A stretch of DNA of 64,000 bases from Chalara sp. BL73 (Eukaryota; Ascomycota; Leotiomycetes; Helotiales): positions 248,001 through 312,000 of the forward strand of contig CAKJVC010000229.1 of the NCBI GenBank assembly GCA_918026815.1, written 5' to 3'. Position 1 is the stretch's first letter. Each line of letters begins with the position of its first letter. Shown here piece by piece: positions 1 through 11,544 of this stretch. The notes below the pieces were generated by a model. The model was not told the origin of the DNA. It ran no database searches and saw nothing but the letters and a program-made list of their open reading frames with translations. Made by a program: the position numbers and the translations under genes.

Positions 1-546
1 AATATTAAAGAGCCACCCGTTAATGGCATTGAACCATTTGACGAAATTATTCGTGGCAAATTGGCAGGTGATGCGGAACTCGCAGCGCGCTATACAATCT
101 CCGATGGCCAGACTTTTACTGTATTACAAATTGCGAGAGTTAGCTGGGAAGTACAAGGTGCAAACGTCACTTCAACTCAAACTATTTACAGCCCTCAGGC
201 TCGACCTAGGGTTTACCTCCTTGTTCTAGTACCAGTAACACACACAGAGGCCTTGCAATCATTATCAGACTATTCACCCGACACAGAATTTTACCGCCGA
301 GTTGCATTACTAGAAGTTTTTGAGTGGGTAAGTATACGCCAATTCAGCCATGACAGGCACGGCATATCATTGACGATTTTGCAGACTCGATGGTACTATG
401 AGAATGGAGAATTGGTACCTTACGACAATAGCAGGCATGAAGCAGAGTTTGACACATACCACAGCGATGGGATCTGTAACTGTGTGATAACACCAACAGA
501 CTTAAGAGAGTCAAACTGGCCAACAAAATCGTTGACTATTATTTAG
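1..546 (+). CDS. 3' part of an unrecognised gene, truncated by the window start
   Basis: The reading frame is open from base 1 to the TAG at 544-546, so the start lies outside the window. A GTAAGT...GCAG intron of 57 nt fits at 328-384. It has no stop and keeps frame, so it could be retained, but splicing gives the more protein-like join FEW|TRWYYENGEL. The spliced fragment is about 162 residues. It has no membrane segment and no motif that I recognise; the C-terminal third is rich in Asp, Glu, His and Tyr. The call as coding rests on frame length, the good intron signals and ordinary codon use. Family and function are unknown. Confidence 0.55.
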   Translation, partial: NIKEPPVNGIEPFDEIIRGKLAGDAELAARYTISDGQTFTVLQIARVSWEVQGANVTSTQTIYSPQARPRVYLLVLVPVTHTEALQSLSDYSPDTEFYRRVALLEVFEWVSIRQFSHDRHGISLTILQTRWYYENGELVPYDNSRHEAEFDTYHSDGICNCVITPTDLRESNWPTKSLTII

Positions 547-1238
547 CTCGTCACAATCTTATATATTATCGTAATTGACGGCCGAGTAGAGGCTGTGCGG
601 CCTCCAGTATACTTCCTGAAAAGTTCTTATACAAGGCATAAGTATCATACAAAATTGTTAGGGGTGTTTACTAGAGACAGAAGTTTCCCCATACCGACTC
701 CTTTCCTATCTTCATTCGTTGAGCTCTCATACTTGAATGTTATTGCGTTTGGCGGTCCTGTTTGTGTTTCCAGATTTTGAATGACATTCAACCATCACCT
801 AAATTATGGATAGAGATTCCATGCAATGTTCTTCAGTAGTGTCTTAAGCATATCAAAGAAACTAATGCATATAATATTCCATACGGATACCGATAGTAAG
901 CCCCAAATCATTTGATTCCTTTCAATCTTGTTGAATGTGTAGGGATGCCATATATCGCCATACACTGAATATGTGTATGGGTGTTCTCTTTCAGGGGTGA
1001 CTCGCCTAATTCTGAGCTAAGCCGAGTTCAGTTACATACTCATTATCCCCGCCCCGCCCCAGCAGCTGAGAACTGGGCTGAGGGGCATCCATCTTACATC
1101 TGCCAAGTAACCAACAAGCCAACTTCTCTTTTCAGCTAAAGTTCAAATGCGTTCACTTCTATCTGCGATCTTGTATCATCGATTTCCGAAGGTCGCAAAA
1201 GCTGTTTGCTCAAGTGCTCAACTGCTCTAGTGCTCAAT
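547..1238. other. intergenic, upstream region of the PLC gene
   Basis: No convincing gene is seen. The last 200 bases hold a GC-rich patch (ccccgccccgcccc near 1050) and pyrimidine-rich stretches before the phospholipase C start, as expected of a fungal promoter and leader. Confidence 0.5.
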
Positions 1239-3127
1239 ATGTCGGCACTCACATCCCGCTTTGCGGAACTTAATCCTTTCGGTAAGCACAGAAAAGATGA
1301 CGATGAAGACCTGGGAGAGGAAACTGGAGGATCTTCAGTTGCCGGTGGAGGTCATGGTGCACGTCAGTCTAGTATCACTAGGAATCAGCTTAGAGTCAGC
1401 CATGCCCTAAAATCATTCCTTTTGCACCACAACGTCGTCTCTGAGGAGGATGTTGGACCAACAGATTCGGATCACCTGACACCATCACTCCAAGCTTTTG
1501 TTGACAAGCCTCATATTAGCGTCCCAGCAGCTCTTATAGATAGATCGCATCCCCTGCCGGAGTACTTTATTAGCTCAACTCACAATACATACCTTATGGC
1601 ACATCAACTCTATGGCACCTCGTCCGCAGGAGCTTATGAGACGGTACTTCGTGCTGGTGCGCGCTGTGTAGAAATTGATGCTTGGGATGACGATGACAAC
1701 CCTGACGAGCCGAAAGTTACACATGGATACACTTTAGTATCTAATATTCCGTTCCGTTCCGTTTGCGAGGTGATACGGGACTGTGTCGACAAGGAGGCTG
1801 CGGAGTCGACAGATGAGCAATCATACCGTGCTGCTCCTATCCTTGTGTCTCTTGAGAATCACTGTGACGCTCATGGTCAACTGCGACTCGCTCAGATCAT
1901 GAGAGAAGTTTGGGGAGAACGACTACTCAGCAAAGCTGTGCGAGATGAGGGCACAACAGAACAGGAGGGTGGCAAGCACGTAGTTCTCAGCGAACTTGGA
2001 TCGAAAATTGTGGTTATTGTTGAGCATCATCTATGTAAGTTCCATATGGAGATTTCGGTGGATGGCAGGGTAGACAAGTGAATCCTTCGTCGAAGCAGAT
2101 GTACTGACAGCCTACTCTCTCTTTCTCATAATTCAATAAACTTGAATATTACTGACATGTTCTCGATGTAGCTACAGGTGAGGCAGAAGAGGATGACAAT
2201 AGCGATAGCTATAGCGATGGTGAGGACGAGGAAGAGAAACAGGCTCGTTCCGCTTACAGGGAAAAGAAAAAAGCTGCTCCGAGTACCATCATTGTCCCCG
2301 AACTTGCGGAACTAGGTGTCTACGCACAATCTGTGAAACCGAATGATAACTCCTGGTTCGAGGCAGTTGGACTCAAAAACGGCCCGCATCACCATCTCAT
2401 CAATGTCTCAGAGTCTGGGCTTTCTTCGCACCTGCCAGCTAACAACACCAGTATTGCGAGACATAATGCACATCATCTTATGCGAGTGTTTCCTAAAGGA
2501 ACACGTATTTCGTCGAAGAATCTAAAACCAGTTCCTTTCTGGGGCATTGGAGCACAAATCTGCGCGCTGAATTGGCAAACATTCGGAGCAAGTATGCAAA
2601 TCAACGAGGCGCTTTTCAGCGGCTCAGATGGCTATGTCCTAAAGCCTGTTGCTCTGCGTACTGGCGGTGATGGGATACTGAATACCGGACGGAAGAAGAA
2701 ATTGACGTTACATATTGCTGGTGCAACAGACTTACCTATCCCTGAGGACCGTGATGCGAAGGATATTAAGCCTTATGTCACAAGTGTGCTTATTCATCCA
2801 GACGATCTTGAAAACGAGCCACCAAAACGCAAGACCTCGCCGTACAAGCATCATAAGCTAGGCTTCTTGCACAGGGGAGAAAATCCACCTTCAACAGATC
2901 CCATATGGGATGAGACCTTGGAATGGGAGTATGAAGATAATGAGCTAGTCTTCCTCCGTATTCTAATCAAGAGTGATGACAGTTTTGCTACGAACCCAAT
3001 CTTTGCTGTCGCCGCTGTGAGAGTCTTGTACGTGGTACCTGGATGGAGTTTCATTCGCATGTTGGACTTGAAAGGAAGGGAGACAAAGAGTTCATTACTC
3101 GTGAGGTTTGAGATTGACGATGTCTGA
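1239..3127 (+). CDS. phosphoinositide-specific phospholipase C (PLC-X, PLC-Y, C2)
   Basis: Model: exons 1239-2034 and 2172-3127, 583 residues. The enzyme hydrolyses phosphatidylinositol 4,5-bisphosphate to diacylglycerol and inositol trisphosphate at membranes. The X domain spans about residues 105-265 and carries both catalytic histidines: His115 in SSTHNTYL and His162 in KVTHGYTL. An acidic linker (EAEEDDNSDSYSDGEDEEE) follows the intron. The Y domain has LNWQTFG and SDGYVLKP, and a C2-type domain occupies the last 130 residues. The N-terminus is short, with no clear EF-hand pair and no PH domain, so this is one of the shorter fungal PLC isoforms rather than a full-length Plc1 type. ATG 1239 is chosen because it is the first ATG in frame. 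The 137-nt intron lies between the X domain and the acidic linker. Family assignment is secure; the paralogue is not determined. Confidence 0.93.
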
Positions 3128-3795
3128 AATGCTGATTCTTTCCTTTGTCTTGAGATGCTGAAGCACTAATAATGGCAATCGAGCATTTATATAAGCTAAT
3201 GGATCTGGGTGTTATCGTTCCGCGAAGGTCACTCTGAACTGTGAAACTCGAGATTCTAGATTCTAGAATGATCCTTCAAAATACCGTGGAAGAATATTAG
3301 AGGAAAGTTACCTGTCCGGAAATGCCTCGGCATGTGAGGGTGAGACATCAACACGTGACTACATTTCAATTTTTCGATTTCGTAATATTATCTATGCCTT
3401 AGGTTTGAGTCCCTGGGTTCAGATGATTTGTTGATTGGAAATGTGTACCTGAGCAGGGGGAGAGCTAGAAGGCAGAAGGTAAGTCTAAATTAAAACCATC
3501 ATCGGCTTCTAGGGCGATGTACGCTTTATTAAGATTCTAGATACCGTTGTAGTAAATATCGGGATGAAGTCTTGGTGAGCATGAGCAATGGCTTACTTCA
3601 GCTGAGGTTATCTGTATTACTAATGTTCATTATCCCGACCTCGGTGACAACCACTGACATAGGTAACCTTAGCCGTGCCTCCGTTGGCTGACTCGGATAG
3701 CCTATCCCGATCCCTCCAGCTTCCGTAATCCCAACTTTCATATATCACAAGCACTTCTCAATTATCTATGCCTCCTTCTACAATACCAATTCGCA
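3128..3795. other. intergenic between PLC and GTP cyclohydrolase II genes
   Basis: About 670 bases with no supported gene. It should contain the PLC 3' UTR and the promoter and leader of the downstream gene; the last 60 bases before 3796 are C/T/A-rich as in typical leaders. Confidence 0.5.
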
Positions 3796-5065
3796 ATGCC
3801 AGATCTTCACCCTTCACAATGGCACCCCGCCGCAGCCTACCCCTCATCCTCCTCCCCCTCCCCCTCCTCATCATCACCCGGACCCCACAATGAGGCGACC
3901 GACGAGGTCCCCAAGTTACCGCCTTTCTATTCTCCGCACCCCATTCCGGTGTCTCGTGCCATTTCCGAATTAGATCTCAACACAATATCAATTGGCAAGC
4001 CCAATTCTGAATTCCCAGCTCACCAGACTCCGGAACCTGAATCAGAACTCCCGGGCTTAGTGTCGCCTCAATTCACGCCTCCCTCCACCCCCGGAATCGC
4101 AACTCCTTCTTCACAAAATGACCCCCTCCAACGATTACCAAAGTCCGTGCCCGTGGATTCTAGCTCTGCGAACGGCGGATGCGGATCAAAGAAGCCTAGG
4201 CTGCTAGAGAAGCTGCCAGAGGTTAGCTGTGTAGTGAGAGCACGGATACCGACTACAACAGGGACGGAGATGTTCTTGCACCTGTATCAAAACTCGGAGG
4301 ATAACAAGGAGCACTTAGCGATTGTGTTTGGCAACCAAATCCGGTCAAAGAGCCTAGATAGGGTGCGGGAGGGAGAGACGGAGATGGATCGTCTGATAAG
4401 AGGTGCATATACTGGGAGGTTGTTTCCTGGAAGGACGACGAGCACATTACCAGCAGAACCGAGTGGGAATGGGAATGTAACTGCACATGCGCCACTTGTA
4501 CGGATACATTCGGAATGCTATACTGGAGAGACAGTGTGGTCTGCGCGATGTGATTGTGGCGAGCAACTAGACGAAGCAGCACGACTAATGTCACTGCCTT
4601 CCACGCCTACACACTCTAGTGGAGGTGTTATAATCTATCTGCGGCAGGAAGGGCGTGGAATTGGGCTCGGAGAGAAGCTCAAAGCCTACAACCTGCAAGA
4701 CTTGGGAAATGATACCGTGGATGCAAACCTACTACTCAGACATCCAGCCGATGCGCGGAGTTATGGACTGGCAACAGCGATGCTAATAGATCTCGGAATT
4801 AGTGACCTCAAACTTCTGACAAATAATCCGGATAAAGTTCGTGCAGTGGAAGGACCAAATAGAGAGGTTGTTGTAAAGGAGAGAGTCGCAATGGTTCCAA
4901 TTGCATGGAGAAAAGGAGGGATTGGCGGCATAAAAAGTGAAGAGGTTGGTGGGTACCTAAAGACGAAGGTATACTTCCTACAGGGCATTTGGCGAAGGTG
5001 CATGCTGACTTCAGGTATAGATTGAGAAGATGGGTCATATGCTCCAAATGGGCGAGAATTCATGA
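3796..5065 (+). CDS. RIB1: GTP cyclohydrolase II (riboflavin biosynthesis)
   Basis: Model: exons 3796-4968 and 5021-5065, 405 residues. It opens the imidazole ring of GTP, the first committed step of riboflavin synthesis. The zinc ligands are visible with the family spacing: Cys241, Cys252 and Cys254 in ECYTGE and [14 protein letters not shown] and TNNPDKV are the catalytic and GTP-contact motifs. The N-terminal 140 residues are Ser/Pro-rich and probably disordered, as in other fungal orthologues. A 52-nt terminal intron (branch-like gctgac, acceptor tatag) is needed: it replaces an unrelated tail with IEKMGHM, which matches the conserved end of fungal Rib1. A single-exon annotation would give the wrong C-terminus. 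Confidence 0.95.
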
Positions 5066-5894
5066 GTCGTCTTATAAATCAGCGAAGCCGGGGCCATATA
5101 CGGACATTGAAAGACACCCGATTCGAGGATTCTGCGCAGAGAGCCTGAGGAACAGATTAGATGGTTATGAATAATGATATAAAAGGATTCTGAAAGGCGG
5201 TGTAATATTGGGCAAGTATCTTTGAATATATGGGCTGCATTTTTGAGGCATTGGGTGGCAGGATCATATTGGGCAAAACCATTATCAAGAGAGCATGAAG
5301 ACTAAAAGCATGGCATGCACCTCACACGAGGAACATTACCCTTCTGTTCACACAACTATTTTGTCGCAAACTTTGGTACCAACAATGCTAAACCTACCAT
5401 CAAGTGCTAGTAGCAGTGATATTCCCAAATCGGCAATTCTATCCTGATTCCTATATCGAGCTTGAACGTAATGGTGGGGATCCACAGTTGTTAACTATTA
5501 GAAATTCTTTCTCCTACCGTCATCCAAATTGATATAGGTTTTTTTTCCCTATCACGAAGAAACAAGCATTGATTTATATTTTGAGCCGTGTTCCATCAAA
5601 TGCAAGTGCAGCTCTATCCTACATGCAGTATGCATTACCCAATCACAAACAACCCGACATGTCATTGCGCATCCTATTTGGATTAGTCCCGAAGCCCTTA
5701 TCGCGAGGTTGACTAGGTGCTAATCAGTTGGACCAATTCCAGAACGTTGTACCCAGGAACAGCTCCAGGGTGAGCTCCATCGTACTCCATAAGAAGTCGG
5801 CCACCCCGTGTTGCTATCATGTCGTTCTCCTGTTATCTTATTGCTCTGCCTCCTACCGTAGGATTTCATACAATTCGGTATATCGAGGGTGAAT
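5066..5894. other. intergenic upstream of the permease
   Basis: No gene is supported. It includes a short run of T at about 5539-5546 and AT-rich sequence. The open frame on the minus strand that ends at 5720 is mostly antisense to exon 1 of the permease and is not considered a gene. Confidence 0.45.
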
Positions 5895-7863
5895 ATGACT
5901 AAAGATACTGAAGCTATAGAGGCAGCAACACCAATCGATGGCAGAATAAGCAGTGAAGATGGGACAGATGAAGAGGAGCTGGCGCGGTTGGGGTATAAGC
6001 AGGAGCTGAAGAGAGACTGGGGCTTAATGCACAATTTTGGTATTTCCTTCTCCATCATCGTAAGTTTATGATCTAGCACTTGCTATGCTTCGCTCACGAG
6101 ATGCACAGTCCGTCATTACTGGCATCACCACGCTTTTCAGCTATGGACTCGCTACAGGAGGACCAGCTGTCATGTCTGTTGGATGGATAGTGGTCTCGGT
6201 CTTCACCATGTTTGTTGCTCTGGGAATGGCTGAGATTGTGTCTGCCATTCCCACAGCAGGGGGACCGTATTACTGGTCTGCTATGCTTGCGCCTGCCAGC
6301 CATGCTGCATTTGCCAGCTGGATCACTGGATGGTACGTTGTCTCCCTACCATAAAACATCTAGCTTGAGCTTACCCACCCTAATAGGTTCAACTTGTTGG
6401 GCCAAGTTGCAGTCACCACCGGTATCTCTTTTGGTTGCGCCAATCTAATCAGTACAACAGCTACAGTTAAGTCATCGTACGAACCGACACCTGGTAAAGT
6501 AATTGGGATCTATGCTGCCGTCCTCTTTTCACACGGTGTTGTTAATACTTTTGGTGTGCACGTTCTGCGCTATCTGAACAACATATCAATCACTCTTCAC
6601 TCCGCAGGTGTGACAGCCATTGCAATCTCCGTTTTGGCAAAGGCTCCAACACACCGAAGCGCGAAGGAAGTAAGTAGCCTCCCAGAGCAAGATCTCCTTA
6701 TCTCTCTAAGAATACTCGATATGCCAATTTTTCTACGCACATAGGCCCATGCCTTACGAGTATATGGCTTCTAAGACTAGTCTCGACTCCAATTTATTAC
6801 AGAGACAAGCAAACTGACTCAGATATTCTCATTTTCAGGTGTTCGCGACCTTTTACGACGGGACCTCGGTGGAAGAAGGCTCCCCAGGTTGGAGTATTCG
6901 CGCTTCTACAGCTTATGTTGCTTGTTGTGGAGCTTTAATGTCACAATACACATTAACAGGCTTCGACGCTTCTGCTCACCTCTCCGAGGAAACCCGCAAA
7001 GCGTCCTGGAGCGCACCCATAGGTGTCATCTCTTCAGTGGGCTTCAGCTCTCTGTTTGGGTTCTTTGTTCTTTTGAGCTTCTTGTTCAGCATCCAGAGTT
7101 TTGAAGACACGATCACAAATGACTATGGGCAGCCGGTTCTAAAGATCTTTGTTGATATCTTTGGGGAAGATGGAGCAGTAGTTTTAATGTCCTTTATCAT
7201 CATCTGTGTCTGGCATTGTGGTCTATTTTCTATGACTTCTAATTCGCGCATGATGTTTGCCTTTGCGCGAGATCGTGGAATCGTTCGTCACACTCTTATC
7301 CCCTAATCCTGAAACCACTAACGTCGACGTAGCCACACTTCTTTCACAAAGTGGACGACAAATTTCGATCTCCAATCCGTACTGTTTGGCTTGCGGCATT
7401 TCTTTCATTTTGCCTAGCACTTCCCTCGCTTGGCTCCGCCGTTGCCTTCGCAGCCGCAACATCAATTGCAACAATTGGCCTCTATATATCCTACGGCATT
7501 CCAATTCTCATTGGCCTCATCTACGCTGGTACTTTTAATGCTCGGAAAGGACCGTTCAACCTCGGCCTACTCTCTCGTCCTGTGGCTTTCGTTGCCGTTA
7601 CCTGGATCGCCTTCATCACGATCATCTTCTGTCTTCCGACCCTGACCCCTGTGAGTAAGGAAACTCTGAACTATACAGTCGTTGCTGTGGCTATTATTGC
7701 AGTAGTAAGCGTTGGAGGATGGCTATTAAGCGCACGGAAATGGTTCGTTGGTCCGATCAGGGAGGCTCAAGAGGCAGAAGTTCTTGGCGTGGATATTACT
7801 GAACCGGGTGCACTGGAAGCCGTTGAATATGCGGCTGAAAAGAAGAGCGGGAGCTTGGAATGA
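5895..7863 (+). CDS. amino-acid/choline/GABA-type permease, APC superfamily
   Basis: Model: exons 5895-6059, 6109-6332, 6387-6669, 6839-7282 and 7333-7863, 548 residues with frame kept at every junction. It is a plasma-membrane proton-coupled importer of amino acids or related amines. The acidic cytosolic N-terminus leads into GYKQELKRDWG and FGISFSI, typical of the ACT subgroup (yeast Uga4/Hnm1 relatives). PTAGGPYYW is the conserved loop after the second membrane helix, and DASAHLSEET and FAFARDRG are the conserved cytoplasmic motifs. About twelve hydrophobic segments can be followed. The fourth intron (50 nt, starting GTTCGT) is placed so that RDRGI joins PHFFHKVD, which restores the family pattern. 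Substrate cannot be told from sequence. Confidence 0.93.
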
Positions 7864-8690
7864 ATTTCTTGTGGGAGAACTGTAGAGATGTGGAAACATC
7901 GGTTGATATCTGGAGAGCTTTACCTAATGAGACGTGTTTAGGTATTCCACTTCGATGAGGTACATATTCATATACTTTCAACTAAAATGAATACCAAATC
8001 AAGTAGTCTACCAAACCACAAACGCAGAAGCGCAATGAGGGGATATATTTTTGCTACTGCCTACACAATGTATCAAGAGTCTTAAGACACACTTCGCTTG
8101 GCTCCTATCAGCCGGTCAGCCTTTTTTCTCTTTTTTCACCTATACCAAACTACTTAAGCAAATAACCCTTCAACAAACACAGCCGGCGGCTCAGTGAAAT
8201 GTGCTCAGGTCAACGCCATATTTGGAAGGAGAGGTCAATAAATATTCAGCTTAAAACATCCCTGAACGGCCAGGGTTTTCTAGATATCGTTTCGGAGGTG
8301 GATAGTTTTTGCCCTTTTTTGTTTTGTTTTTTTGTTTTTTTCTTCTTCTTCTTATACGAAATAGAGACGGTTTATTTCACTTTTATTTTTGGGGGCGGGG
8401 CTGGGAGTTGTGCCAGTGGGTGAGCTTATGGTGGTTGAGGGAAAGAAAGAGGGAGGATTGAATTCCGAGAGTGGGCTTACTAAACACACCTCATAGGACG
8501 AGCGACACGACCACTACTCCTCCTCTTTCCAAATAGGTCTAACTAACTCCGAGCTTAGAAATCAGCACCTATTCTTCGTTCAATGCCTAATCCCGCAGGC
8601 TACAGGTTCCATCCTATGCTTTATAAGGAACGGTATATGATCTGATTCTATATCGAGCTCAATTTGTCAGGTTCGGCCTCATCCATCGCT
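7864..8690. other. intergenic with a long T-rich tract
   Basis: No gene supported. Positions 8311-8351 hold a run of T with interspersed G and C followed by CTT repeats, and 8388-8400 is G-rich. These are low-complexity promoter sequences ahead of the dehydrogenase at 8691. Confidence 0.5.
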
Positions 8691-9889
8691 ATGACAACCT
8701 CAATTCCAAGTGCTAACCACGGAATCGTGAAAGTAGCTCAACATGAAGCACGCCTAGAGGAAATTCCCATCCCTAGACTTCGCGATGATTATATCCTCGT
8801 GAAAACCATCGCTGTCGCTCTCAATCCAGCCGACTGGCAAGATCTTGACGAGCCATTCCGTCCGGGGACCACTCGCTCATTACTGGGCATCGATGCTGCC
8901 GGAATTGTCATTGAAGTTGGGAAAAGCGTGACAAAAAGCTTCAAGAAAGGAGACAGAATTGCAGGTTGCAGCCATGGAGCAAACGATCTGGAACCCGAAG
9001 ACGGAACATTCGCCGAGTATATCGTTGTTAAGGGCGATTTAGCGATCAAACTCCCAGATCATATGAGCTTCGAAGAGGGCTCTACCTTGCTGGTTGGTAT
9101 TTCAACTGTCATGCATGGCTTGTATAAGCATTTTGACTTCCCGTTTCCGGATGCGAAGGGCGAGGGTAAAGCGAGGCAGGGCGGAGAGCCAATTCTGATT
9201 TATGGTGGAAGCTCGGCGACGGGGACGCTGGCAATTCAATTTGCGAAGCTGTAAGTTTTGACCTCTATAAAAGGAAACAGGAATCCTTGGTGTGTAACTG
9301 ACCGTTGGTAGATCTGGTTTGACGGTCATCACCACGTCCTCTCCTCGGAATTTTGATCTTCTGAAAGGGCTGGGTGCAGATTATGTGCTTGACTACGTTG
9401 GTTCCATCTCCCTACTTCTTGCATTATAACTCACGAAAATAGAACAATGTAAACATCGGTCAAACAATTCGCTCCTTGACAAATGACAATCTCACTAAGG
9501 TCCTCGACACAAACGCCATACCACCCACCGCTCAGATCTGCGCCGAAGCACTCTCGTCCTCTTCTCCCAATTCTGTCTATGTCAACCTTACGGGCATTAA
9601 CTTTCCCCGCAAAGATATCAAGAACGTCTTCTTCCTGGGTTACACAACCATAGGGGAAGAGTTCGAGTACATGGGTGAGGTATGGAAAGCAGTTCCCGAG
9701 GACTTCGAGATGGCGAAGAGGTTCTTTGCGCTGACTGAGATTTTGCTTGAGAAAGGTTTGATTAAACCTCATCCTGTGGCTCTTAGAGAGTCTGGACTGA
9801 AAGGGATTTTGGATGGGCTAAAGGAGTTTAAGAAGGGAGGTCTCAGTGCCGTGAAATTGGTTTATCGAATTGGTGAAGTGGATTCGTGA
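8691..9889 (+). CDS. medium-chain dehydrogenase/reductase (trans-enoyl-reductase-like, zinc-independent)
   Basis: Model: exons 8691-9250, 9312-9396 and 9443-9889, 363 residues. It is an NADPH-dependent oxidoreductase of the MDR superfamily. The GroES-like half has NPADWQDLDEPF, LGIDAAGIV and GDRIAG. The nucleotide-binding half has ILIYGGSSATGTLAIQFAKL, where the GG-S-ATG replaces the classical AGGxG loop of the enoyl-reductase subgroup. The cysteine cluster of zinc alcohol dehydrogenases is absent. Such proteins occur both as stand-alone oxidoreductases and as partners of polyketide synthases; no PKS gene is nearby, so a general reductase role is more likely. ATG 8691 is preferred over the upstream TTG. 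Confidence 0.88.
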
Positions 9890-11544
9890 GCATGCGTCCT
9901 TCCTCAGAGCTGATCAAATGTTGATTGGCAAGCTGGGCGGTTTAATGATAACTTGGCGCCAATAGAACTGGTGGTACGACGCTCGTACGATTTGATCATC
10001 TGAAAGAGCTACAAAATGTTCACGATTCCCTTTAAAGTTCTTTCCAAAAACATAGGAAGTCTTCAACTGTGTCATTCAATATCGAAATTTATCTACTCTG
10101 GCCATCGAACATGATTATATGGTGTCGTCTCCCAGTCCACATGTACCAATATGGCTGATGTGCTATATACAAGCGGTCACTTGGCTGTGGCTGGAATATT
10201 CCTTCCCGGTTTCCATGATAGAGAAACATCCAAAATGGACTTTTCAATCAGTAGCAATAGATCCTCACTCATTGTTATGAGATGTTGACACTATGGTCTC
10301 AGGCTGAGCATACAACAACCACTCTACTGAGGCGGATATCACTGGCATGGATGCAGGTTATGATTACAAGTTCAACACCGATGTTGAAACCGAGAACGAC
10401 AACTAGCTTTCTCCAGAACCCTGATGGTCTATGGGCCCTAAAATTGAGATGACAGGAGCTTCGTTCGGCGCTTGGAGAGGTATTTGCCTAGTGTAAGAAC
10501 CAAAAAAGCTTTGTGGCAACATCAAACGAAATGGACAAAACTCTGGTTGCATATGATTAAAGCAGCTGTTTTCGTGGGTGCGTGTCCTCTTTCCCATTTT
10601 TACATCATACTAAAAGTCCAGGGTAGGCATTGGTCTCGCTTGGTTTCAAGGGGTGGGTTGATCTTCTGGGCAGGCGAACTCGCGGCTCAAAGTCATAACA
10701 AACGAAACTTTTTGGGTATTTGTCACCAGTTTAAAGTAGCTGCTTTATGAAAAATGCGGATTCGTTTGGATCTGAGCTCAGCCACCCCGTCATTCCTAGG
10801 CTGCCTCAAAACCAAGGGCTCGCACCCAGCTTTGACAGCGATTGAAGCAGCTCTTAAGCTATTGCTCGAGCCACTTTCCCATGCCAACACCAGATGAATC
10901 GGGACCGATGTCAACGAGTATTTTCAATAAACGTTTCACTTGAGAGAACTTCGCAGAAGAAACGCGTCCTGAAAGCTTGACTGAGCTTGCTGAAGTGGAC
11001 GTCTCCACAAAAATTTCGCTTAATAAGGGGTCTCCAAAGCCGGGCCCCCTTCCGCCAAGGAATACTGAAACGATATATACGACACCAGCTCTTGGGCCCA
11101 AACTAACTTTATGACGACTTTGAGATGATCAGCATCATATTTCTTGGCTCTTGTTTGACCCCCTTGTCCGGCAAGTAGGAGAGAGTTGATGCGCTGACCG
11201 TTGCCCGCTGGCTCAATATGGGCACCAGTGATCCGATAAACGCCGGTTCGAGGTGAGAACTTTGTTGGTAGATCTCTGCAGCCTTTGAGACTTGGTTGTG
11301 GGGTGCTCGAATAGTGCGTTCGCCCCCAGGACAGTTTAAAGAGTCGAGTGCCAATATTCTCCGTTTTTGGTCATCATCTCTTCTTCTTTTACGATCACCA
11401 CATTCTTTCTTTTGTACCAGTTGAGCTGGATTTTTTGTTTGTCGTTTTTGTTTCCTTACGTCTGCTGGGTCAGAAGCATTTGGGCTTACGTTTCATTTCT
11501 GTTCTTTCGTAACCATTTGGTCCGGTTCGAGAGGGATATTAATT
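9890..11544. other. 1.65 kb gene-poor interval
   Basis: No gene is supported with confidence. The open frames here are short and unrelated to any family I know. A possible 65-residue two-exon frame at 10151-10406 was examined and rejected because its acceptor is poor. T-rich sequence at 11380-11450 precedes the membrane-protein gene. Confidence 0.4.

Noticed and set aside
10151..10406. Possible 65-residue two-exon gene
   Set aside because: The frame requires acceptor GAG; the better CAG five bases earlier leads to an immediate stop. No family match.
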